From Erysipelotrichaceae bacterium (lineage in GTDB: Bacteria > Bacillota_I > Bacilli_A > Erysipelotrichales > Erysipelotrichaceae), in assembly GCA_017512885.1 (NCBI GenBank), contig JAFWEP010000006.1, forward strand, positions 1 to 64,000: a stretch of 64,000 bases of DNA. The letters are read 5' to 3'. Below, one piece after another: positions 1 through 8,546 of the stretch (positions are counted from its first letter, which is position 1; the number at the start of each line of letters is the position of its first letter). A model generated the notes under the pieces. That model saw only the letters and a list, made by a program, of their open reading frames with translations. It made no database searches and was not told the DNA's origin. Position numbers and translations under genes: made by a program.

Positions 1-77
1 AACGAAGATATCTTTCCTTAATGGAGGATCCTTCCTTCTTTTTTTCTTATTTTCCTCTCCTGAGAACAGAAAATGAA

Positions 78-127
78 AAGTCATTCCCTCCTTTCTGCCT
101 TATAGCAGAAGAAAGAAATGACTTTGT
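78..127. other. Long imperfect hairpin at left edge
   Basis: Nine-base outer arms (AAAGTCATT / AATGACTTT) enclose a second inner pairing (TTTCTGC / GCAGAA). Read on the minus strand, the hairpin is followed by a T-rich stretch, so it may end transcription of the MFS gene upstream of it on that strand. An open frame also starts inside it on the minus strand (ATG at 84-82, GGAGGG just before) and runs 28 lysine-rich codons off the window edge. That is too short to call a gene. Confidence 0.4.
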
Positions 128-137
128 CAACAGGCTG

Positions 138-158
138 AAAGACCCGTCGGGTCTTTTT
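138..158. terminator. Hairpin at 3' end of the MFS gene
   Basis: AAAGACCC and GGGTCTTT pair across a three-base loop and abut the stop codon of the minus-strand MFS gene. The T-run is better on the plus strand (TTTTT) than on the minus strand, so it is at best a weak terminator for that gene. Confidence 0.5.
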
Positions 159-1359
159 AGATGGTCCGCTCTCTGCGGTAGGTCTGCTGATAGAGGAAAG
201 CCAGCAATGTTGCCAGCAGGTAGGCGATGAAGGCAAAGACGAAGGGCAGCAGAGCGCCCCGGGCATAGATCAGTCCGGCAAAGAGCGCCCCGAAGATGCC
301 GCCGAAGGAGTTCATGGCCTGATAGAAGCCCATGACCGAATTGCGGTTGGAGAGGTCGGAACGGCCTGCTGCCAGCATCTGCAATAGCGGCAGTCTGAGC
401 ACCATCACGCTGCTGTAGACGATATAGACAGCGATGAATAAGACCTGGGAATGATCGATCAGGATCAGTCCGGTCAGGAACGTGCAGACGATGAGGATAT
501 AGGCGAAGGTCTTATTGATGTCGGTACGCCGCTGCAGGGTGCGGGCGACGGTATGGTTCAGGAACAGGGTCAGGAAGGCGATGACGGCCTTGAAGATACC
601 GTTATAGGCCGAAGACATGCCGTACTGATCCTTCAGATAATAATTGAAGCACTGTTCGTAGGAATACTGTCCGAGGGAGGAGACGGCAGTGACCGCAAAG
701 ATCAGGGCCAGTGCGGGAGTCATGAACTTCCGGGCTGCCAGGATGGCCGAGAAGGGATTGACGTCCTTCAGGGACAGCGGGTGTTCCGGGATCTGTTTAT
801 AGGGAGTATCATCCAGAGCGAAATGATACCAGAGCAGTCCGCAGAGGACCATGATGACGATCTGTGTGCGGAAGGTCGTTTCCACGGAGATCACTCCCAG
901 CATGCCGCCCACGAAGTAACCGATCGCTCCGCCGACATTCTGGATGGTGGCTAAGGTGATCAGGGAACTGCCGCGTCTCTCTTTGTCTTCACCGCAGAGA
1001 TTGACGATATAGTTCGCCCGGGCAACATAGGTGCCGCCGGTGAACGATCCCGCCAGCATGCGTCCGGCAATGACCACAGCTTCGCTTTGGGCCATACTGA
1101 AGACGACCTGCCCGCAGGCATAGCCCAGGGTACAGATCAGCAGCATCCTCCTGACCGGATAATAGGCACAGAGCCGGCCCCATAAGGGGGCAAACAGAAA
1201 ATACATGGCCATCATGGCCGCAAAGGCCACCCCGAACATGGAGGCATCCAGTCCTCTCTCCACGATCAGGGTAGGAGTGACCGGATGGGCAAAGTTGGCA
1301 GCCATGTTGAAGAGGAAATCGATGATGAAGAAAGTCAGGAAGTTCTGTGTTTTCCGCAT
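157..1359 (-). CDS. MFS transporter
   Basis: A 400-residue polytopic protein with about 12 hydrophobic segments, the usual length of a major facilitator permease. The loop after helix 2 (GRLCAYYPVRRML) matches the MFS G-x-(L)-x-D/Y-x-x-G-R-R pattern, and helix 4 carries RMLAGSFTGG. It would move a small molecule across the cytoplasmic membrane by a proton- or substrate-coupled cycle; the substrate cannot be read. The ATG lacks a ribosome site. A TATGAT box ends six bases upstream, so the mRNA may be leaderless. It is transcribed alone. Confidence 0.85.
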   Translation of the reverse strand: MRKTQNFLTFFIIDFLFNMAANFAHPVTPTLIVERGLDASMFGVAFAAMMAMYFLFAPLWGRLCAYYPVRRMLLICTLGYACGQVVFSMAQSEAVVIAGRMLAGSFTGGTYVARANYIVNLCGEDKERRGSSLITLATIQNVGGAIGYFVGGMLGVISVETTFRTQIVIMVLCGLLWYHFALDDTPYKQIPEHPLSLKDVNPFSAILAARKFMTPALALIFAVTAVSSLGQYSYEQCFNYYLKDQYGMSSAYNGIFKAVIAFLTLFLNHTVARTLQRRTDINKTFAYILIVCTFLTGLILIDHSQVLFIAVYIVYSSVMVLRLPLLQMLAAGRSDLSNRNSVMGFYQAMNSFGGIFGALFAGLIYARGALLPFVFAFIAYLLATLLAFLYQQTYRRERTI

Positions 1360-1371
1360 GGTTCTATCATA
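1354..1371 (-). promoter_or_regulatory. Leaderless-type promoter of MFS gene
   Basis: On the minus strand TATGAT is followed by AGAACC and then the ATG. With a normal -10 to start-site distance, transcription would begin at or beside the start codon. No -35 box is convincing. Confidence 0.45.
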
Positions 1372-1403
1372 GCGTAAATATGAAAAGATAGGATACGATT
1401 TAT

Positions 1404-1428
1404 AAAAAAGAGTCCCTTGCGGGACTCG
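1404..1428 (-). terminator. Rho-independent terminator of SIS-like gene
   Basis: GAGTCCC and GGGACTC pair around a four-base loop and are followed on the minus strand by six T residues, directly downstream of the stop codon at 1436. Confidence 0.85.
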
Positions 1429-1435
1429 TCAGACG

Positions 1436-2362
1436 CTACAGCAGACCCCGATAGGTATACAGTGTTTCACTGATCTCCGGGACCACTTTCTTGGAAAGAT
1501 CCCGGCCCTGGGCTTCAGCCATGGCTTTGCAGAGATGCATCATGCGGTGGACGGAAGCGAACTCGTTGATGACCTCATCGTTGTATAAAGGAGAGAACTG
1601 GGCAACGCGCTCATAGAAGCCCGGCAGTTCGCTCTGCAGGAGACGGTCGTATTCGTTGTCGGCAGTGAAGTAGATCAGATCGTTATGAAAACGGTCGTTG
1701 AGCTGGCAGCAGCCATGGGCATAGTTATAGGTCTCATGTAAGACCGGAGCGGCTAAAGCGCCTTCGCAGAGCGTGGAATCCAGGAAGCGCATGGCTACAC
1801 TGTTTTCTCTGCCGCCCAATACCTCTACGACCTTCGTCTGCGGAACCTGTGGGAAGATGTATTCCGTCTCCAGGATCTCTTTCAGCAGTTTCTGATCATT
1901 ATTGGTGTAGTAGAGGAAAGCCAGGGCCATCGGGATCAAAGTCCCGGCAAAGGAAACGAAACTGAGTTCCTCGTCTCTGACCTTATACTGCAGCGGACGG
2001 GCTCCTTCCCGGGTATTGGCTGAGAAGAGGTACTTCTGCAGACCGTTGTAGAAAGAGGCATCGACACCGATATTCCCTCCGGAGTAGCTGCAGCTCACCA
2101 CATTCTGCCAGTAGGAAAGACTGCCGTACAGCAGATCGCGCGGGTAACGGTGTTCCGCCAGGATGTGGTTCTTGGCAGACAATACCTTGGCAACATAGCA
2201 GCTGACGACGGAAGAACCGCCGACCCCGGTGACCAGGGTATTCCCCCTGATCCCTAAAAGACCGACAAAGAGGCTGTTCAGATCGGTATCTTCTACCGCT
2301 TCCAGGACTCTGTCCTTCAGCCGGCTGAAGCAGTATTCCATCGTTTCTCCCCAGATTTCCAT
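1436..2362 (-). CDS. SIS-fold-like protein of unknown function
   Basis: 308 residues, soluble. Residues about 40-60 (NTLVTGVGGSSVVSCYVAKVL) have the Gly-Ser-rich loop and following helix of sugar-isomerase (SIS) domains, which bind phosphosugars. The rest matches no family I can name. A second in-frame ATG eight codons in (MEYCFSRL) also has a ribosome-site-like GGGGAG, so the true start is uncertain. The first ATG has AAGGAG nine bases upstream, and a TATAAT box lies at 2385-2390. It is monocistronic, between two terminators. A role in sugar-phosphate sensing or isomerisation is inference only. Confidence 0.6.
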   Translation of the reverse strand: MEIWGETMEYCFSRLKDRVLEAVEDTDLNSLFVGLLGIRGNTLVTGVGGSSVVSCYVAKVLSAKNHILAEHRYPRDLLYGSLSYWQNVVSCSYSGGNIGVDASFYNGLQKYLFSANTREGARPLQYKVRDEELSFVSFAGTLIPMALAFLYYTNNDQKLLKEILETEYIFPQVPQTKVVEVLGGRENSVAMRFLDSTLCEGALAAPVLHETYNYAHGCCQLNDRFHNDLIYFTADNEYDRLLQSELPGFYERVAQFSPLYNDEVINEFASVHRMMHLCKAMAEAQGRDLSKKVVPEISETLYTYRGLL

Positions 2363-2392
2363 AAGTGTGCTCCTTTTTTCTTCTATTATAAG

Positions 2393-2417
2393 AAAAAAGA
2401 TCTCCTAACGGAGATCC
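2393..2417 (-). terminator. Terminator overlapping a stop codon
   Basis: GGAGATC / GATCTCC stem with a TAAC loop and a minus-strand run of six T. The stop codon of the 88-residue gene lies inside the stem. Confidence 0.85.
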
Positions 2418-2671
2418 CTTTCCGCAAACCAGGTATCGCCCCGGCGGCGTTTCCTTTCCGGCTGTCCGCTCTGCCGTACATAGCGGAAGAGTGCTTTCTG
2501 CAGATCCCCGAGCAGTTCGGGATGCAGGGAAGCCGTTTCCGGATCGAAATGCCAGCTGAAGTCGGAATGCCGGTAGAGGCAGGAACGGAAGGCTCTGCCT
2601 TCGCTCTGCCAGCAGAAGTCCAGGCAGAGGGGAGAGACGGTGAGGGAAGAGATACGGATCTTTTCAGACAT
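2405..2671 (-). CDS. Small protein of unknown function (88 aa)
   Basis: Not recognised. The gene is supported by an excellent AAGGAGG seven bases before the ATG and by a terminator built around its stop codon. The product is soluble and rich in Trp, Cys and Arg, with a basic stretch near the C-terminus (PERKRRRGD). It has no signal peptide or membrane segment. It stands alone upstream of the SIS-like gene and reads in the same direction. Confidence 0.65.
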   Translation of the reverse strand: MSEKIRISSLTVSPLCLDFCWQSEGRAFRSCLYRHSDFSWHFDPETASLHPELLGDLQKALFRYVRQSGQPERKRRRGDTWFAERDLR

Positions 2672-2848
2672 AAGAAAACCTCCTTCAGATACGCAAAAGG
2701 CGTATTCTGCCTTTTGTGATCATCCGGAGGTCTGTTTCCTCTTCTGCAGGACTTCCTGCACGAAGACTATATCATTTCTTTCTTTGAAACACAAGAGAAC
2801 TTCCGTCAGAAACACGATAGAATAAGATACGGATGAAGGAGAATGAGT

Positions 2849-3466
2849 ATGAATGCATTATTAATGAATGAAGTGATCGTTCTGTCGGACAGACTGACCC
2901 AGCTGGGTCACCGTCCCGGCGATCCGCCGCATGCAGCCTTCTTTTCGATGGAGTCGGAGATCTCCAAGGATATCGTACAGTACATGCCGATCAGGAAGGA
3001 TCAGTCCATGGACTACGGAGATCTGCAAGGTCTGATCACAGGCATCCACGGAGCGCTGGGAGAGAGCCAGGGCCTGATCGAAGTCGGTACCGGAAAGACC
3101 GGGAAAGAAAGAGACTATATCTACAGTATCGTGAAGTCGGCATTGCCGGAGAACAGAGGCGGAGGCGTGACCTATACGCTCTGTCTGGATGTGGACTATC
3201 CTGCTTTCTGTCTGCGGGTCATGGGCTTCTTCAAGGAGAGCGGCGTGACCGGCAGCAGAGATACGGCGGTCCTGGAACTGGAAACGAGAAAGAACGGTTC
3301 GGTCGAAGAGGTCATGAAGAAGTGGAGCCGGGATCCCTATGATGAGGACTACAAAAAGGGACATCTGATGAACCTTTCGGAACAGCGGGAATACGATGAG
3401 CTCTTCCCGGCCCATCCCTTATCTCTGCTCAGAGAGTTCACCGATCAGTTCATTCGGGAGAACTGA
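2849..3466 (+). CDS. Conserved-looking hypothetical protein
   Basis: 205 residues, soluble, not recognised. Of two close ATGs (2843 and 2849), the second is preferred because AAGGAG ends seven bases before it but only one base before the first. Features are a mixed alpha/beta pattern, a Gly-rich RGGGVTYTLCLDVDYPAF segment in the middle and an acidic C-terminal half (DPYDEDYKKG). It lies 80 bases upstream of gpmI with no clear terminator between, so the two may be partly co-transcribed. Confidence 0.65.
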   Translation: MNALLMNEVIVLSDRLTQLGHRPGDPPHAAFFSMESEISKDIVQYMPIRKDQSMDYGDLQGLITGIHGALGESQGLIEVGTGKTGKERDYIYSIVKSALPENRGGGVTYTLCLDVDYPAFCLRVMGFFKESGVTGSRDTAVLELETRKNGSVEEVMKKWSRDPYDEDYKKGHLMNLSEQREYDELFPAHPLSLLREFTDQFIREN

Positions 3467-3551
3467 GGGCAGGGACAGATAATAAAACGTGAATTCTTAA
3501 ACAAACAGTGTTATATTTGATGGGTAAAAGTTACCGTAAGGAGAATTTCAA

Positions 3552-5135
3552 ATGAGCAAACCTGTAGTATTAGTCGTCATGGACGGTGTCGGCTGGACCG
3601 AAAAAGACAACGGCAACGCTGTCCTGCACGCGTATAAACCGCAGCTGGATGAACTGATGTCCAAGTGGCCGCATACGACCATCAAGGCCAGCGGTACGGC
3701 CGTAGGCCTGCCGACTGACAGCGACATGGGCAACTCTGAAGTCGGACACAATGCCCTGGGCTGCGGCCAGATCTATTCGCAGGGTGCGAAGCTGGTCAAT
3801 GAGTCCATCGAGAGCGGCAAGATCTATGAATCGGCAGCCTGGAAGGAAGCTGTTTCCTTCGCCAAGGAACACGATGGGAAGATGCATTTCCTGGGCCTGC
3901 TGTCAGACGGCAATGTCCATTCCCATATCGATCATCTGATCGCGATGCTGAAGGAGACCAAGAAGGAAGGCCTGAAGGAAGTCCGGGTCCATGTCCTGCT
4001 GGACGGCCGGGATGTTCCGGAGACCAGTGCCCTGCAGTATGTTGATCAGCTGGAAGAAGTCTTAAAAGAACTGAACGATGAGAACTATCATGCCTGCATC
4101 GCCTCCGGCGGCGGACGTATGGTCATCACCATGGACCGTTATGAAGCAGACTGGTCGATGGTCGAGAAGGGCTGGCATATCCATGTCCTGGGCGACGGCA
4201 AGATGTACGGCAGCGCCAGAGAAGCGATCGAAGCGCTGCGGGCGGAAGGCAACTATACCGACCAGTTCCTGCCGGGCTTCGTGATCGGCAAAGACGGCGT
4301 ACCGGCCGGTACCGTCGAAGACGGTGATTCCGTGATCCTCTACAACTTCCGCGGCGACCGCGCTGTCGAGATCTCCAAAGCCTTCGACTACATGAACAAG
4401 GGCTTCGACAAGTTCGATATGGTGAGAAAGCCGAATGTCTACTTTGCCGGTATGCTGCAGTATGACGGCGACCTGAAACTGCCGGATCACTTCCTGGTCG
4501 AACCGCCGCATATCACCAACACGATGAGTGAGTTCCTCGTCAACAAGGGCATCAAGAGCTTTGCCTGCTCCGAGACCCAGAAGTTCGGTCATGTGACCTA
4601 TTTCTGGAACGGCAACCGTTCCGAGAAGTTCTCCGAAGAACTGGAGACCTGGGTCGAGATCCCTTCGGATATCATCCCGTTTGAAAGAAAGCCCTGGATG
4701 AAGGCGACCGAGATCACCGATGAGATGGTCAAGGCCATCGAATCCGGCGAATACCAGTTCCTGCGCTGCAACTATCCGAACGGCGACATGGTCGGTCATA
4801 CCGGTAACTATGAAGCTACCCTGATCGGTGTGGAAAGCGTCGACCTGATGCTGAAGCGGCTGATGGATGCCTGCAAGAAGATGGATTATACGATGCTGGT
4901 CATGGCCGATCACGGCAACTCCGATGAGATGTATGACAAGGGCTTCAATCCGGACGGCACCCACAAAGCCAAGACCAGTCACTCCCTGGCGGTCGTTCCC
5001 TTCGCCGTCTATAACGGTCCGGAAGGAACGGAGATCAAGGAAGGCGACTTCGGTCTGGCCAATGTAGCAGCGACCGTCGTCAAACTGCTGGGCTTCGAGA
5101 AACCGGAGAGCTGGCTGGAATCCATCATCAAGTAA
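3552..5135 (+). CDS. gpmI: 2,3-bisphosphoglycerate-independent phosphoglycerate mutase
   Basis: Interconverts 3- and 2-phosphoglycerate in cytoplasmic glycolysis and gluconeogenesis, using two metal ions (usually Mn) and a phosphoserine intermediate. Visible signatures are VVMDGVGW with the first metal Asp (residue 11), SDMGNSEVGHNALGCG with the nucleophile Ser62, the substrate Arg cluster in YNFRGDRAVE, and the C-terminal metal site VMADHGNSDEM. 527 residues, slightly longer than the typical 510. The ribosome site AAGGAG is eight bases before the ATG. A strong terminator follows at once, so it is monocistronic or the last gene after the hypothetical one upstream. Confidence 0.97.
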   Translation: MSKPVVLVVMDGVGWTEKDNGNAVLHAYKPQLDELMSKWPHTTIKASGTAVGLPTDSDMGNSEVGHNALGCGQIYSQGAKLVNESIESGKIYESAAWKEAVSFAKEHDGKMHFLGLLSDGNVHSHIDHLIAMLKETKKEGLKEVRVHVLLDGRDVPETSALQYVDQLEEVLKELNDENYHACIASGGGRMVITMDRYEADWSMVEKGWHIHVLGDGKMYGSAREAIEALRAEGNYTDQFLPGFVIGKDGVPAGTVEDGDSVILYNFRGDRAVEISKAFDYMNKGFDKFDMVRKPNVYFAGMLQYDGDLKLPDHFLVEPPHITNTMSEFLVNKGIKSFACSETQKFGHVTYFWNGNRSEKFSEELETWVEIPSDIIPFERKPWMKATEITDEMVKAIESGEYQFLRCNYPNGDMVGHTGNYEATLIGVESVDLMLKRLMDACKKMDYTMLVMADHGNSDEMYDKGFNPDGTHKAKTSHSLAVVPFAVYNGPEGTEIKEGDFGLANVAATVVKLLGFEKPESWLESIIK

Positions 5136-5138
5136 ACG

Positions 5139-5166
5139 AAAGGACTGTCTGCAGACAGTCCTTTTT
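5139..5166 (+). terminator. Terminator of gpmI
   Basis: AAGGACTGTC and GACAGTCCTT pair across TGCA, followed by five T, just after the gpmI stop codon. Confidence 0.9.
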
Positions 5167-5255
5167 CATACCGAAGAATGCATAGCGCTGTCTTTATGTT
5201 GTAGAATGAAAGTGGGGAACGCAAAAGACAAAGACCGGCACAAGAAGGAGAAAGT

Positions 5256-5993
5256 ATGGGTTATCTCAGGATCACGAAAGACAATATCGATCGGGAACAT
5301 ATCTGCTGCGCGATGTCCAACGGACAGAGCGAAAGGAAGAAAGAATGGCTGAAGCAGCGCTTTAAGGAAGGGCTCGTCTTCTACCGCAGCGAGGAGCGGG
5401 GCAAATGCTTCATTGAATATGTTCCGGCGGAAAATGCCTGGACACCGCTGGAAGCAGACGGATACATGCACATCAACTGTCTGTGGGTATCCGGGTCTCT
5501 GAAAGGACACGGGTATGCGAACGATCTGCTGAATGAATGCATCCGTGATGCGCAGGCACAGGGCAGAAAAGGCCTGTGCATCCTTTCTTCCGCAAAGAAG
5601 AAGGGCTTCCTGGCAGATCCGAAATTCCTGGCCTATAAGGGCTTCCGCGTTGCGGATGAGTCGGATACCGGGATCCAGTTATGGTATCTGCCTTTCAGCG
5701 AGGATGCAGAGAGACCTCGTCTGAAGGAATGTGCGAAACATCCGGCGGTCAATGAAAGCGGCTTTGTGCTCCATTATTCCGATCAGTGTCCCTTTACCTA
5801 TTACTGGGTGCCGCGTCTGAAGAAGGCTGCGGAAGAAAATGATATCCCGCTGAAGATCGTCTGTCTCGACAGCAGGGAAAAGGCACAGAATGCTCCCTCT
5901 CCGGTCACGAACTTTTCACTCTTCAAAGACGGGAAGTTCCTGACCCATGAGATCCAGAATGAAAAGAAGTTCCTGAAACTGGCCGGGAAATAG
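5256..5993 (+). CDS. GNAT acetyltransferase with YoaP-type C-terminal domain
   Basis: 245 residues. The first ~140 form a GNAT fold; the acetyl-CoA loop region is seen in CLWVSGSLKGHGYANDLLNECI (residues about 72-93, with the usual R/QxxGxG/A read as GSLKGHGYA). Residues about 175-240 (LHYSDQCPFTYYWVPRLKKAAEE and onward) match the YoaP-like domain commonly appended to such enzymes. That domain is thioredoxin-like, with a single Cys before Pro-Phe. The acceptor substrate is unknown. AAGGAG precedes the ATG. It is monocistronic. Confidence 0.8.
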   Translation: MGYLRITKDNIDREHICCAMSNGQSERKKEWLKQRFKEGLVFYRSEERGKCFIEYVPAENAWTPLEADGYMHINCLWVSGSLKGHGYANDLLNECIRDAQAQGRKGLCILSSAKKKGFLADPKFLAYKGFRVADESDTGIQLWYLPFSEDAERPRLKECAKHPAVNESGFVLHYSDQCPFTYYWVPRLKKAAEENDIPLKIVCLDSREKAQNAPSPVTNFSLFKDGKFLTHEIQNEKKFLKLAGK

Positions 5994-6164
5994 AAGAAGT
6001 TTTGCGCGCAGTAAACTGTCCTGCCGGATATACCGCACTGCACCAACAGGGATACACAGGTCTTTCTGTAAAAGAAGACCCCCGGATGACCGAGGGCCTT
6101 GTCGGATGGACCGGGTCAGCCATGTAAAGGTCTGAACAGAGCCTTCCATAGGTGCACAGCTGTT

Positions 6165-6188
6165 AAAAAAGGACGAAAGTCCTTTTTT
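6165..6188. terminator. Bidirectional terminator
   Basis: A run of A, GGAC, a GAAA tetraloop, GTCC and a run of T form a symmetric hairpin. It lies just 3' of the minus-strand dehydrogenase gene and can work in both directions. Confidence 0.85.
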
Positions 6189-6195
6189 GATATCT

Positions 6196-7230
6196 CTAGA
6201 AACACTTCTCGGTATGATCTCTGGAACAGGTGCTGAATCCCGGACAGCGATAGCAGAGCTCGTTGACGCACTTACCGGTATTCAGGATGTCACGGATGTT
6301 GGAGAGGGTGGTGTCGGAGATATTGGCCAAGGCTTCCTTTGTCAGGAAGGCCTGATGGGAAGTGACGATGACGTTGGGCATCGAGATCAGGCGGGCCAGG
6401 ATCTCATCATCCAGGATATGTCCGGAACGGTCCTGGAAGAAGATGTCAGATTCTTCTTCGTAGACATCGAGGCAGGCTGCCCCGATCTTTCGCTCCCGGA
6501 TCCCGTTGAGCAGAGCTTCCGTATCGATCAAGGCGCCGCGGGAGGTGTTGATGAGGACGACGCCGGTCTTCATCCGGGAGATGGTATCGGCATTGACTAT
6601 GTGCCTTGTCTCCGGAGTCAGCGGGCAGTGGAAGGAGAGGATATCTGCTTCTTTCCAGATCTCTTCCAGAGATACATAACGGATATCGCTGTCTTTGGCC
6701 GGGTATTTGTCATAAGCCAGGACCTTCATGCCGAAACCTCTGCAGATATCGATGAAGACCTTCCCGATCTTGCCGGTACCGATGACCCCCACGGTCTTGC
6801 CGTGCAGGTCAAAACCGGTCAGACCGGAAAGGGAAAAGTTGAAGTCTCTCGTACGGATATAGGACTTGTGGATGCGGCGGATCGATGTCAGCAAGAGCGC
6901 CATCGCATGTTCCGCTACGGCGTAGGGGGAATAGGCGGGGACCCGGACGACATGCAGCTTCTGATAGGCATATTCAATGTCGACGTTGTTGTAGCCGGCG
7001 CAGCGCAGAGCGAGCAGTCTTATCCCGTAGGATACCAGCGCATCGATGACACTTTCATTGATGTCATCGTTGACGAAGACACAGACGGCATCAGCGCCCT
7101 CTGCCAGTTTTACCGTATTCTCGTCCAGCCTCGTCTCAAAGAAACGGTACTCGAATTCCTTATTCGTATCTGCAGCCTGAAAGGATGCGATGTCATAGTC
7201 TTTCGCATCGAAGAAAGCGACTTTGATCAT
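6196..7230 (-). CDS. D-2-hydroxyacid (D-lactate-type) dehydrogenase
   Basis: NAD-dependent reductase of 2-keto acids, most like fermentative D-lactate dehydrogenase. VPAYSPYAVAEHA (about 98-109) carries the Tyr typical of the lactate branch. GVIGTGKIGKVF is the Rossmann loop, and Arg231 (NTSRGALID), Glu260 region (VYEEES) and His292 (TSHQAFLT) are the catalytic triad. Ends with an unusual tail of five Cys within the last 24 residues. AAGGAGG precedes the ATG and TATAAT sits at 7254-7259. A TTGTGA...TCATAA dyad over the promoter loosely resembles a Rex (NADH-sensing) site but has the wrong spacing. Confidence 0.9.
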   Translation of the reverse strand: MIKVAFFDAKDYDIASFQAADTNKEFEYRFFETRLDENTVKLAEGADAVCVFVNDDINESVIDALVSYGIRLLALRCAGYNNVDIEYAYQKLHVVRVPAYSPYAVAEHAMALLLTSIRRIHKSYIRTRDFNFSLSGLTGFDLHGKTVGVIGTGKIGKVFIDICRGFGMKVLAYDKYPAKDSDIRYVSLEEIWKEADILSFHCPLTPETRHIVNADTISRMKTGVVLINTSRGALIDTEALLNGIRERKIGAACLDVYEEESDIFFQDRSGHILDDEILARLISMPNVIVTSHQAFLTKEALANISDTTLSNIRDILNTGKCVNELCYRCPGFSTCSRDHTEKCF

Positions 7231-7295
7231 GGGGATACCTCCTTGGAATTATGATTATAATTTCACAAGGATCCCTTTACAATCATTATGCCCGA

Positions 7296-7320
7296 AGAAA
7301 AAGCCATCTTAATGATGGCT
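7296..7320 (-). terminator. Terminator overlapping MFS stop codon
   Basis: AGCCATC / GATGGCT stem with the TAA stop codon of the upstream minus-strand gene inside the loop, then TTTTTC on the minus strand. Confidence 0.85.
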
Positions 7321-8475
7321 GTCTTTCGCTGCTTTGATCAGTCTCTCATGCATCCAGGTCATCAGTACGAGACTAAGGGTCAGGATGACCGGCAGGAGAC
7401 CTAAGGAGATATGTTCGGCGATCAGACCGAAGAGGGGCGGGATGGAGAGGGTGCCGATATAGGCTCCGGCCATCTGTACGCCGATGACCGCCTGCGACTG
7501 CTTCGCTCCGAAATGATCGGGAGTGGAATGGATCAGACAGGGGAAGATCGGGGCACAGCCCAGACCGATCAGCGCAAAGCCGGCCAGCGACAAGGCGGAA
7601 GGTCCGGGCAGGAACAGCAGGAGCACCGCTGCTGCAATGATCCCTTCGCCCATGCGGATCATCTGGATGTCGTTCAGTTTCAGAGTGATGAAACCGCAAA
7701 TGGCTCTGCCGATCATGATCCCGATATAGAACATGGCTCCGAAGCTGGCTGCCGTTTCGGCAGGAATGCCTTTCTGCAGGTTCAGGTAGGTACTGGCCCA
7801 GAGACCGGTGGTGGATTCTACTCCGCTGTAGCAGAAGAAGCAGAGGATGATCTCGAGGACCCCGCTGATCTTCAATACCTCCCCTAAGGAGAGGACATGG
7901 TCATCTTCGGGATCTTCGCCGTCAGTGATGCGGCTCTTCCAGAGCGGCAGGCTGAAGAAGAGGACAGCGCTCAGGGCGATCTGCAGGAAGGAGATATAAC
8001 GGTATCCCATCGGCCAGCCTTGCTGATGGCTCAGGGCAAAGCCCATGATGTAAGGCCCTAAGGAAGCGCCTAAGCCCCACATGCAGTGCAGCCAGCTCAT
8101 GTGTCTTGATTCGTAGTGGAGAGCCATATAGTTGTTGAGGGAGGCATCGACCGATCCGGCACCTAAGCCATAAGGAACGGCCCAGAGGCAGAGCTGCCAG
8201 AAATGATCGGAGACCGAGAAACCGAAGAGGGCGACCGCCGTCATCGCTACCGAAAAAGCCGTGACCTTTCCGGTGCCCAGCGAATGCGTCAGACGGTCGC
8301 TCTGCAGTGCAGAGAAGATGGTCCCTCCCGATATGATCATGGAAATGATCCCGGCATAGGAGACCGGGACCTGAAACTGAGGATAGATGAGCGGCCAGGC
8401 AGAGCCTAAGAGGGCATCCGGCAGTCCCAGACTGATGAATGCCAGGTAAATGATCGCCAATAAGAGTCCGGCCAT
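7309..8475 (-). CDS. MFS transporter, sugar-permease-like
   Basis: 388 residues with about 12 membrane helices. The N-terminus (YLAFISLGLPDALLGSAWP) and the helix-4 PYGLGAGSVDASLNNYMA pattern resemble the FHS/fucose-permease-like MFS branch, so a sugar or sugar-derivative substrate is plausible but not shown. AAGGAGG lies before the ATG and TATAAT at 8498-8503, giving a short leader. Monocistronic, with its own terminator; the dehydrogenase gene downstream is expressed separately. Confidence 0.85.
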   Translation of the reverse strand: MAGLLLAIIYLAFISLGLPDALLGSAWPLIYPQFQVPVSYAGIISMIISGGTIFSALQSDRLTHSLGTGKVTAFSVAMTAVALFGFSVSDHFWQLCLWAVPYGLGAGSVDASLNNYMALHYESRHMSWLHCMWGLGASLGPYIMGFALSHQQGWPMGYRYISFLQIALSAVLFFSLPLWKSRITDGEDPEDDHVLSLGEVLKISGVLEIILCFFCYSGVESTTGLWASTYLNLQKGIPAETAASFGAMFYIGIMIGRAICGFITLKLNDIQMIRMGEGIIAAAVLLLFLPGPSALSLAGFALIGLGCAPIFPCLIHSTPDHFGAKQSQAVIGVQMAGAYIGTLSIPPLFGLIAEHISLGLLPVILTLSLVLMTWMHERLIKAAKDSHH

Positions 8476-8517
8476 ATCTTCCTCCTTTACGGTAGTGATT
8501 ATAAAGGAGGACCTATC

Positions 8518-8546
8518 AAAAGAAAAGCAGTTCGCCCGAACTGCTA
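8518..8546 (-). terminator. Terminator of lipoprotein gene
   Basis: AGCAGTTCG / CGAACTGCT stem followed on the minus strand by TTTTCTTTT. The TAG stop codon is in the stem. Confidence 0.85.

Noticed and set aside
1-84. Partial minus-strand gene at left edge
   Set aside because: 28 open codons with a nearby GGAGGG, but the product is only a short, Lys-rich stretch and lies in a hairpin; chance is likely.
451-954. Plus-strand open frame opposite the MFS transporter
   Set aside because: Antisense shadow of the transporter: low-complexity Gly/Asp-rich translation and no ribosome site.
7240-7275. Rex operator before the lactate dehydrogenase-like gene
   Set aside because: Half sites TTGTGA and TCATAA are eight bases apart and only one matches Rex well; classical sites have six between. 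Too weak to call.
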